Below are positions 1-5,542 of a stretch of DNA of 6,225 nt, piece after piece; position 1 is the stretch's first letter, and the number at the start of each line of letters is the position of its first letter. Origin of the DNA: Gammaproteobacteria bacterium (GTDB lineage: Bacteria > Pseudomonadota > Gammaproteobacteria > SZUA-152); NCBI GenBank assembly GCA_024762755.1, contig JANTGX010000131.1:1-6225 (forward strand). Reading direction: 5' to 3'. A program made the position numbers and the translations under genes. The notes beneath the pieces are model-generated. The model saw only the letters and a program-made list of their open reading frames with translations. It did no database searches and had not been told where the DNA came from.

Positions 1-202
1 TAACGTCAAACAGGCCACCATCGCCATGGTCGCGCCGGGCATCGCCGAGGCTCTGGTGGCCACCGCCATGGGCCTATTCGCCGCCATCCCGGCGGTGATT
101 GGCTACAACCGTTTCACCACCGAGCTGGAGCGCATCATCGGCCGCTACGAGGTGTTCCTCGAAGAGTTCTCCAGCATCCTGCAGCGCCAGTCGCACAAGT
201 AG
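1..202 (+). CDS. tolQ: TolQ, C-terminal fragment (proton-channel subunit of Tol-Pal)
   Basis: Only the last 66 codons are present. The first complete codon begins at base 2 and the TAG stop is at 200-202. The fragment carries the third transmembrane segment of the TolQ/ExbB/MotA family, recognisable by VAPGIAEALVATAMGLFAAI, followed by IPAVIGYNRF and a short cytoplasmic tail ending EEFSSILQRQSHK. In the family, TolQ is a multi-span inner-membrane protein that forms a pentameric proton channel around a TolR dimer. The Thr in the ALVATAMG stretch matches the position of the TM3 Thr (T178 in E. coli) implicated in ion passage. tolR follows after 16 nt, as expected for the tol operon. The N-terminal two thirds lie outside the window. 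Assignment to TolQ rather than ExbB rests on the motif and on the tolR-tolA-tolB-pal context. Confidence 0.95.
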   Translation, partial: NVKQATIAMVAPGIAEALVATAMGLFAAIPAVIGYNRFTTELERIIGRYEVFLEEFSSILQRQSHK

Positions 203-218
203 ACGGGGGCGCGATCGC

Positions 219-665
<447 letters not shown>

Positions 666-668
666 TCC

Positions 669-1709
669 ATGCGTGACCTGCTGAGAGAGATCGCCCGCTA
701 TCCCATGGCCATGGTCTATGCTGTGCTGGTGCACTTGGCCCTGGCCCTGGTGCTGTTCTTCAGCCTGGAATGGAGCCCGGCACCGCTGCCCAGCCAGCCC
801 AAGGCCAATATCGTGCAGGCCGTGGCGGTGGACGAAAAACAGGTGCAGGCGGAGTTGTCCAAGTTGAAGAAGGCCGAAGCGCTGGAGAAGAAGAAGGCCG
901 AGGCACAGCAAAAGGCCGACGAGCTGCGCAAGAAGAGACTGGAGCGCAAGGCACGCGAGGCAGAGAAGAAGCGCAGGCTCGAGGAGCAGCGTCTGGCCGA
1001 GGCGAAGAAGGCGCGCCAGAAAGAAATCGCGCGCAAGCGGGAGCTGGAGCAGCAGCGCAAGGCGGAAGAGAAGCGTCTGGCCAGTGAAAAGGCCCGCAAA
1101 CAGAAAGAGGTGGCGCGCCTGGCGGCGGAGAAGGCCAAGCTGGAGAAGAAACGCAAGGCCGAGGAACAGCGCCTCGCCGCGCTGGCCAAACAGCGCAAGG
1201 CCGAGGAGGCCGAGCGCAAGCGGCGTGCCGCCGCTGAGGCCAAGCGCAAGGCGGAAGAGGCCAAGCGTAAGGCGGCGGAGGCCAAGCGCAAGGCGGCGGA
1301 GGCCAAGCGCAAGGCGGCGGAGGCCAAGCGCAAGGCGGAAGAGGCGCGCAAGCGGCGTGAGCGCGAGGCCGCCATGCGCGCCGAGATCGCCGCCGAACAG
1401 GCGCGCCTGGATGCCGCCGAACAACGCCGCCTCGATTCCCTGCGCAACCGATACATGGCGGCCATCGCCGCCAAGGTGGAGCGTAACTGGATTAGGCCAC
1501 CCAGTGCCCGTCCCGGCCTCTCCTGCGAGGTGCGGGTGCGACAGATCCCGGGCGGTGAGGTCATCGACGTGCAGGTTTCGCACTGCACCGGCGACGAGAC
1601 CTTCCGCCGCTCGGTGGAGACCGCCGTGCGCAAGGCCTCGCCCCTGCCCACGCCCCCGGACCCGCGGCTCTTCGACCGTGAGATCATTTTCGACTTCAAG
1701 CCCCACTAG
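669..1709 (+). CDS. tolA: TolA, periplasm-spanning energy transducer of Tol-Pal
   Basis: A protein of 346 residues, shorter than E. coli TolA (421). Domain I is a cytoplasmic stub plus one transmembrane helix at about 14-33. Domain II, about 55-260, is an almost uninterrupted Ala/Lys/Arg/Glu-rich helix expected to cross the periplasm. It contains near-perfect heptads at residues 189-223. Domain III, about 265-346, is the TonB-like C-terminal domain: RYMAAIAAKVERNW, then LSCEVRVRQIPGGEVIDVQVSHC, then SVETAVRKASPLPTPPDPRLF and FDFKP. Cys286 and Cys306 are the only cysteines and probably form the disulfide known in this domain. TolA links the TolQ-TolR motor to TolB and Pal. The ATG lies 3 nt after the tolR stop, with GGAAG (655-659) as ribosome binding site. 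The transmembrane helix keeps His22, but the Ser found four residues earlier in E. coli is Ala18 here. Confidence 0.95.
   Translation: MRDLLREIARYPMAMVYAVLVHLALALVLFFSLEWSPAPLPSQPKANIVQAVAVDEKQVQAELSKLKKAEALEKKKAEAQQKADELRKKRLERKAREAEKKRRLEEQRLAEAKKARQKEIARKRELEQQRKAEEKRLASEKARKQKEVARLAAEKAKLEKKRKAEEQRLAALAKQRKAEEAERKRRAAAEAKRKAEEAKRKAAEAKRKAAEAKRKAAEAKRKAEEARKRREREAAMRAEIAAEQARLDAAEQRRLDSLRNRYMAAIAAKVERNWIRPPSARPGLSCEVRVRQIPGGEVIDVQVSHCTGDETFRRSVETAVRKASPLPTPPDPRLFDREIIFDFKPH
1233..1337 (+). repeat. In-frame 21-bp tandem repeat in tolA (five heptad units)
   Basis: Five consecutive 21-bp units each encode a seven-residue block of the form (A/E)EAKRKA, at TolA residues 189-223. Units 3 to 5 (1275-1295, 1296-1316, 1317-1337) are identical base for base. 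Unit 1 (1233-1253) differs from them at one base, and unit 2 (1254-1274) at three. A degenerate sixth unit (1338-1358, EEARKRR) follows. The period equals one coiled-coil heptad, so gain or loss of a unit keeps the frame and the helix phase. The identity at third codon positions points to recent duplication rather than protein-level selection alone. Confidence 0.9.
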
Positions 1710-1718
1710 GCAGAGACC

Positions 1719-3035
1719 ATGAACCGACGTCCATCCTTCCTCATCATCGCCGGCCTCACCCTGTGTGCCGGCCTGTTGCTGTCCAGCGTCGCCGCCGCGG
1801 CGCTCAAGATCGAGATCACCCAGGGCGTCGAAGGCGCCGTGCCGGTGGCCGTGGTGCCGTTCAAGTGGAAGGGGCCGACACCTCGGCCACCAGAGGACGT
1901 CTCCGCCATCGTGCGCAACGACCTGGTGCGCTCGGGGCGTTTCGATCCCCTGCCGGCCAAGGACCTGCTGGCGCGCCCGGACAGCGACTCGACGATCCAC
2001 TTCCCCAACTGGCGCCTCATCGGCAGCGACTACCTGGTGGTGGGCAACGTGGATTTCCTCGGCGGCGACCAGTACCGCATCCGTTTCCGCGTGTATGACG
2101 TGTTCAAGGGTCAACAGCTCGACGGTTATCGCATGACCGTGTCGGGCAAGCGCCTGCGCCGCGCGGCGCATCACGCCAGCGATATCATCTACAAGTTGCT
2201 CACCGGCGAGCCCGGTGCCTTCAATACCGAGATCGCCTATGTCACGGCGCAGGGCGCGGGCGACCAGCGCAAATACACCCTCTGGGTGGCCGACTCCGAC
2301 GGCTACAATGCGCAGGCCCTGCTCAACTCGCACGAGCCCATCCTCAGTCCCGCCTGGTCCCCGGATGGCAAGCGGCTGGCCTATGCCTCGTTGGAGGACC
2401 GCGGCCACCAAGTGGTGTATGTGCAGACCGTGGCCACTGGCCAGCGGCAGCGGGTCTCCGCACACCCGGGCCTCAATGGCGCCCCGGCCTGGTCGCCGGA
2501 TGGTCGTCGCCTGGCGCTGAGTCTGTCCAAGGATGGCAACCCCGAGATATATGTCTTAGACTTGGCCAGCAAGCGCCTGCGCCGTCTGACGCGGCATTGG
2601 GCCATCGATACGGAGCCGGCCTGGACCCCCGACGGCAAGGCCATCGTCTTCACCTCGGACCGGGGCGGCAGCCCGCAGATCTACCGGGTCTCCCTGGCCG
2701 GCGGGCGGGCCGAGCGGTTGACCTTCGAGGGCGGCTACAATGCCCGCGCCGAGGTCTCGCCCGATGGCCGACAGATCGCCATGATCCACCGCACCCAGGG
2801 GCGTTTCCGCGTCGCGGTCCTCGACCTGGAGAGCGGTGAGTTGCGGATTCTGACGGACGGCATGCTGGATGAGTCTCCCAGTTTCGCACCCAACGGCAGC
2901 ATGATCATCTATGCCACCAATTCCGGTTCCCACGGCGTGCTGGCGGCCGTCTCCGTCGATGGCCGGGTGCGCCAGCGGCTGAGTGTGCAGGAAGGCGACG
3001 TGCGGGAGCCGGCATGGTCGCCTTTCGAAAATTAG
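1719..3035 (+). CDS. tolB: TolB, periplasmic beta-propeller protein of Tol-Pal
   Basis: A protein of 438 residues, the usual TolB length. Residues 1 to about 28 form a Sec signal peptide: basic NRR, a hydrophobic core, and an AAAA stretch ending at 28. The mature start LKIEITQG corresponds to the TolB box that binds TolA or regulates Pal binding. The N-terminal alpha/beta domain (about 29-165) includes VPVAVVPF and DYLVVGNVDF. The C-terminal propeller (about 170-438) has repeated PD40-type strands: PAWSPDGKRLAYA (211-223), PAWSPDGRRLALS (256-268), PAWTPDGKAIVFTSDRGG (300-317), SPDGRQIAM (347-355), PSFAPNGSMIIYA (387-399) and a closing PAWSPF (431-436). TolB binds Pal and TolA in the periplasm. 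The ATG is 9 nt after tolA, with AGGCAGAG (1708-1715) just upstream, so it is probably cotranscribed. Cys16 in the signal peptide is not in a convincing lipobox. Confidence 0.97.
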   Translation: MNRRPSFLIIAGLTLCAGLLLSSVAAAALKIEITQGVEGAVPVAVVPFKWKGPTPRPPEDVSAIVRNDLVRSGRFDPLPAKDLLARPDSDSTIHFPNWRLIGSDYLVVGNVDFLGGDQYRIRFRVYDVFKGQQLDGYRMTVSGKRLRRAAHHASDIIYKLLTGEPGAFNTEIAYVTAQGAGDQRKYTLWVADSDGYNAQALLNSHEPILSPAWSPDGKRLAYASLEDRGHQVVYVQTVATGQRQRVSAHPGLNGAPAWSPDGRRLALSLSKDGNPEIYVLDLASKRLRRLTRHWAIDTEPAWTPDGKAIVFTSDRGGSPQIYRVSLAGGRAERLTFEGGYNARAEVSPDGRQIAMIHRTQGRFRVAVLDLESGELRILTDGMLDESPSFAPNGSMIIYATNSGSHGVLAAVSVDGRVRQRLSVQEGDVREPAWSPFEN

Positions 3036-3279
3036 CCGTCGGCGAACGAAAGATAGAAGCTTCGGCTCACCCGGCTGGGGCGTGCCAGAGAGGCTGGTTA
3101 GAGGCACAAGTCGGTAAAGAACGCTAGAATAACCCGCCCGGCGCAGCGAGACCCGGCGAAGGGTTTTGCTTCGCGCGTCACAGACGGCCGTGTCGCACCG
3201 ACGCAAGATTATCGCAAGAACAAGAAGTAACCGTTTTTTATGTCTTACCTATTCCAGAGACTATGAGAAGGAGTCACCG
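3036..3279. other. tolB-pal intergenic leader (244 nt)
   Basis: This is the only long gap in the cluster and is visibly more A/T-rich towards pal. It has no hairpin followed by a T run, so I see no intrinsic terminator for tolB. Features present: a palindrome GAAGCTTC (3056-3063) just after tolB; a candidate -10 hexamer TAGAAT (3125-3130), without a good -35 box at 16-18 bp; a hairpin with stem GCGAAG/CTTCGC (3156-3161 and 3169-3174) and a 7-nt loop; an A-rich stretch from about 3205 to 3230; and TTTTTT (3234-3239). The open frame of pal extends upstream to a TTG near 3166 but shows no protein-like features. A separate promoter for pal would make sense because Pal is far more abundant than the motor proteins, but the sequence supports that only weakly. 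Confidence 0.5.
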
Positions 3280-3283
3280 ATGA
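3240..3283 (+). promoter_or_regulatory. Two chained mini-ORFs leading into pal (possible translational leader)
   Basis: An ATG at 3240 opens an 8-codon ORF (MSYLFQRL) that stops at 3264-3266. Its stop overlaps, as ATGA, an ATG at 3263 that opens a 6-codon ORF (MRRSHR). That ORF stops at 3281-3283 and again overlaps, as ATGA, the pal start at 3280. The second mini-ORF contains the pal ribosome binding site. Neither mini-ORF has a strong ribosome binding site of its own (AAGAAG at 3222-3227 lies 12 nt before the first). The arrangement could couple translation into pal or could be coincidence. Confidence 0.2.
3266..3273 (+). promoter_or_regulatory. Strong ribosome binding site of pal
   Basis: AGAAGGAG ends 6 nt before the ATG at 3280. 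It is the best Shine-Dalgarno match in the window and fixes the pal start at 3280, where the encoded protein begins with a lipoprotein signal peptide. It fits the high expression expected for Pal. Confidence 0.85.
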
Positions 3284-3867
3284 AATTTTGGGTCAAGAGT
3301 GCGCTTGCCATCCTGCCGGCGCTGTTGTTGTTGGGTTGCGGTACCCCGGGCAAAGTGCAGGAAGAGGGCGCCGGCGGCATGGGCCAGGCCACCCAGCAGG
3401 AGGTGGGCGCTGAACAGGGTGCCATGGCCCAGGGTGCCGGCAGTGAAGGTGGCATGGAGGGCGAGCACATGGGCGCCGAGAGCATGGCCACCGAGGCCGC
3501 GCCGCTTGATCCCCTGGAAGACCCCAACAGCCCCCTGGCCACCCGCGTGATCTATTTCGACTTCGACAAGAGCGAGATCAAGCCGGAGTACCGCGAGGTG
3601 CTCAACGCGCATGCCGAGTACCTGGCCACCCATCCGGACGTCCACGTCACCATCGAGGGCCACGCCGACGAGCGCGGCACCCGTGAATACAACATGGCAC
3701 TGGGCGAGCGCCGGGCCAATGCGGTGAAGCGCCTGCTGGTCTTGCAGGGCGTGGCCGACGATCAGATCCGCGTCATCAGCTACGGCGAAGAACGCCCCGT
3801 GGCCCTGGGTCACAACGAAGAGGCCTGGGCGTTGAACCGCCGCGCGGTCATCGACTACGAGCGCTGA
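3280..3867 (+). CDS. pal: Pal, peptidoglycan-associated outer-membrane lipoprotein
   Basis: A protein of 195 residues. The signal peptide (MKFWVKSALAILPALLLLGC) ends in the lipobox LLGC, with Cys20 the predicted lipidated residue. Residue +2 is Gly rather than Asp, consistent with sorting to the outer membrane. Residues 21 to about 85 are a Gly/Glu/Met-rich flexible linker. Residues about 88-195 are the OmpA-like peptidoglycan-binding domain: VIYFDFDKSEI, GHADERGTREYN (127-138), LGERRANAVKRLL, SYGEERP and NRRAV. Asp130 and Arg145 are the expected diaminopimelate-binding pair, 15 residues apart as in OmpA-like domains. Pal anchors the outer membrane to peptidoglycan and binds TolB. The ATG at 3280 is chosen for its ribosome binding site and signal peptide; the longer upstream frame would bury the lipobox. 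cpoB follows 8 nt later. Confidence 0.97.
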   Translation: MKFWVKSALAILPALLLLGCGTPGKVQEEGAGGMGQATQQEVGAEQGAMAQGAGSEGGMEGEHMGAESMATEAAPLDPLEDPNSPLATRVIYFDFDKSEIKPEYREVLNAHAEYLATHPDVHVTIEGHADERGTREYNMALGERRANAVKRLLVLQGVADDQIRVISYGEERPVALGHNEEAWALNRRAVIDYER

Positions 3868-3875
3868 GCACCGAG

Positions 3876-4790
3876 ATGCGCCTCTCACGCCTGCTGCCCT
3901 CCATCCTCCTCGCCGCTCTGCTGGCCACCCCGGTGTGGGCGCGTGAGCCGGCCCCGGTGATCGAGGCGGCCACCGAACCCGGCGCGCGTGCCTCCGTGGT
4001 CAAGCAGTTGGAGGAACGCCTGGCCCGCCTGGAGCGCCTGATCAAGAACCAGGCCTTGGTGGACATGGAGCAACGCCTGGACAATCTGCAGGCGGAAAAT
4101 CAACGCCTCACGGGGCAGGTGGAAGAACTGAATTATCAGTTCGAGCAGTTGAAGAAGCGTCAGCGTGAGCTCTACCTGGACGTGGACCGCCGCCTGGCGG
4201 CACTGGAGACGAAGGCCCGGCCGGGCGTCACTGGTCAACAGACGATCTCCTCGGCGCAGGCGCCGGCCACCGCCGCACTGCCCTCGTCAGCACCGGTTGC
4301 TCCGCGAGTGGCCAGCCCGGCCGCGGCGGCGGCCAGCGACGTGGCCATCGCCGCCGGCGTCAGCCTGGCGCCCAGCGCCGGACCAGCGACCGCCACACCG
4401 GCCGCGGTCGATCCGGCCGAGGAACGTGCCGACTACGAGCGGGCCTTCAACCTGCTCAAGGAAGGACGCTACGACCTGGCCATCGCCGCCTTCAAGGCCT
4501 TCGTGCAGAAGTATCCCCACGGCCGTTATAGCGACAATGCCCAATACTGGCTGGGCGAGGCCAACTACGTGCAGCGTAACTTCAAGGCCGCGCTGGCGGA
4601 GTTCCAGAAGGTCGTCAACGATTACCCGGACAGCCCCAAGCGCCCCGATGCCCTGCTCAAGCTGGGTTACACCTATCTGGAATTGGGCGACAAGGACAAG
4701 GCCCGCCTGGCCCTCAACAGCATCTTGCTCAACTACCCTGGCAGTACCGCCGCGCGCCTGGCGCAGGAGCGGCTGAAGGAAATCAACTAG
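3876..4790 (+). CDS. cpoB: CpoB (YbgF), periplasmic coiled-coil/TPR coordinator of cell division
   Basis: A protein of 304 residues, longer than E. coli CpoB (263). A Sec signal peptide spans residues 1-22, with cleavage expected after VWA. Residues about 41-113 are a heptad-rich coiled coil (KQLEERLARLERLI, QRLDNLQAENQRL), matching the YbgF N-terminal trimerisation domain. Residues about 114-180 are an Ala/Pro/Ser-rich linker, presumably disordered. Residues about 184-304 hold tandem TPR units: DYERAFNLLKEGRYDLAIAAFKAFVQKYP, then NAQYWLGEANYVQRNFKAALAEFQKVVNDYP, then PDALLKLGYTYLELGDKDKARLALNSILLNYP. In E. coli, CpoB binds TolA and PBP1B and coordinates septal wall synthesis with outer-membrane constriction. 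The start is 8 nt after the pal stop with only a weak GAG upstream, so translation probably depends on coupling to pal. The gene ends before a terminator-like hairpin. Confidence 0.94.
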   Translation: MRLSRLLPSILLAALLATPVWAREPAPVIEAATEPGARASVVKQLEERLARLERLIKNQALVDMEQRLDNLQAENQRLTGQVEELNYQFEQLKKRQRELYLDVDRRLAALETKARPGVTGQQTISSAQAPATAALPSSAPVAPRVASPAAAAASDVAIAAGVSLAPSAGPATATPAAVDPAEERADYERAFNLLKEGRYDLAIAAFKAFVQKYPHGRYSDNAQYWLGEANYVQRNFKAALAEFQKVVNDYPDSPKRPDALLKLGYTYLELGDKDKARLALNSILLNYPGSTAARLAQERLKEIN

Positions 4791-4815
4791 GGCCTGTTCA
4801 CATCAAGCCGATCCC

Positions 4816-4840
4816 ACCCCGCCATGGCGGGGTTCTTTTT
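4816..4840 (+). terminator. Intrinsic terminator-like hairpin abutting queE
   Basis: A perfect 16-bp palindrome, CCCCGCCATGGCGGGG (4817-4832), can form a 6-bp all-GC stem with a CATG loop, extended by an A4816-T4833 pair. It is followed at once by TTCTTTTT (4833-4840). This is the classic form of a Rho-independent terminator and lies 26 nt after cpoB, so it probably ends most tol-pal transcripts. The T tract ends exactly at the queE ATG (4841), and the 3' arm of the stem holds the only ribosome-binding-like sequence for queE (GGCGG, 4826-4830). Confidence 0.8.
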
Positions 4841-5542
4841 ATGCCCATCGTCACCGACAATCCAGCCCACACCGAGGCGCCCGGCCAGGACCCGCGCAGC
4901 ACGGGCCGCCTGCGCATCAGCGAGGTGTTCTATTCTTTGCAGGGTGAGTCGCGCAGCGTCGGCTGGCCGACGGTCTTCGTGCGTCTCACCGGCTGTCCGT
5001 TGCGTTGCGGCTATTGCGATACGACCTATGCCTTCCAGGGTGGCGAATGGCGTGAGCGGGACGAGATCCTGCGCGCCGTGGCCGCCTATGCGCCGCGTTT
5101 CGTGACCGTCACCGGGGGCGAGCCCTTGGCCCAGCGCGGTTGTCTGGGTCTGCTCGAGCAGCTGTGCGATGCCGGTTACGAGGTCTCCCTGGAGACCAGT
5201 GGCGCCCTCGATATCGGTGGTGTCGATCCGCGCGTGGTGGTGGTGATGGACCTGAAGACGCCGGGTTCCGGTGAAGTGGCGAAGAATCGCTGGGAGAATC
5301 TCGCCCTGCTGCGCGCGCAGGACCAGCTCAAGTTCGTGCTCTGCGACCGCGCCGACTACGATTGGGCCTGTGAGCTGATTGCGCAACACGACCTCAGCGA
5401 GCGCTGCGAGGTGCTCATGTCGCCGGTCCACGGCCAGCTCGAGGCGCGCCGCCTGGCCGAGTGGATCCTCGAGGACCGCCTGGCGGTACGTTTCCAGATC
5501 CAGCTACACAAACTGTTGTGGGGGGAGGCCGAGGGACGATGA
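4841..5542 (+). CDS. queE: QueE, 7-carboxy-7-deazaguanine synthase (radical SAM)
   Basis: A protein of 233 residues. QueE is a radical SAM enzyme that rearranges 6-carboxy-5,6,7,8-tetrahydropterin into CDG in the cytoplasm, on the route to preQ0 and queuosine. Visible motifs are SEVFYSLQGES (27-37), which binds substrate; the cluster motif CPLRCGYC at Cys52, Cys56 and Cys59, the canonical CxxxCxxC spacing; CDTTYAF just after it, with the Thr expected near Mg2+; VTGGEP (90-95), the SAM-binding GGE motif; and the C-terminal RFQIQLHKLLWG (217-228). About 22 residues precede the conserved core, more than I recall in close relatives. No ATG, GTG or TTG lies between 4841 and the core except a GTG at codon 29, inside it, so the ATG at 4841 is kept. 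It sits directly on a terminator-like hairpin. queC overlaps by 4 nt. Confidence 0.95.
   Translation: MPIVTDNPAHTEAPGQDPRSTGRLRISEVFYSLQGESRSVGWPTVFVRLTGCPLRCGYCDTTYAFQGGEWRERDEILRAVAAYAPRFVTVTGGEPLAQRGCLGLLEQLCDAGYEVSLETSGALDIGGVDPRVVVVMDLKTPGSGEVAKNRWENLALLRAQDQLKFVLCDRADYDWACELIAQHDLSERCEVLMSPVHGQLEARRLAEWILEDRLAVRFQIQLHKLLWGEAEGR

Noticed and set aside
99..218. An upstream in-frame extension of tolR
   Set aside because: It overlaps the end of tolQ in another frame and reads as a Ser/Arg-rich shadow. The start at 219 puts the conserved Asp at position 23.
211..218. The palindrome GCGATCGC just before tolR
   Set aside because: A single 8-bp GC-rich palindrome between genes is expected by chance in this composition. 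No second copy or associated site was noticed nearby.
716..1699. A 327-residue minus-strand frame opposite tolA
   Set aside because: It is a Ser/Ala/Arg low-complexity shadow of the tolA repeat codons and shows no protein features of its own.
1719..1802. TolB as a lipoprotein, because of Cys16 in the signal peptide
   Set aside because: The residues before Cys16 (LTL) do not fit a lipobox, which needs a small residue at -1. An AAAA cleavage region follows instead, as expected for periplasmic TolB.
3156..3174. The GCGAAG/CTTCGC hairpin as a tolB terminator
   Set aside because: The stem is only 6 bp and is followed by GCGTCAC, not a T run, so it does not qualify as an intrinsic terminator.
3166..3279. 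An upstream in-frame extension of pal from a TTG
   Set aside because: It would place the lipoprotein signal peptide internally. The strong AGAAGGAG at 3266-3273 fixes the start at 3280.
4824..5105. A 93-codon frame from the ATG in the hairpin loop, overlapping queE
   Set aside because: The translation is Arg/Ala/Ser-rich in the pattern of an out-of-frame shadow of queE, with no recognisable domain.
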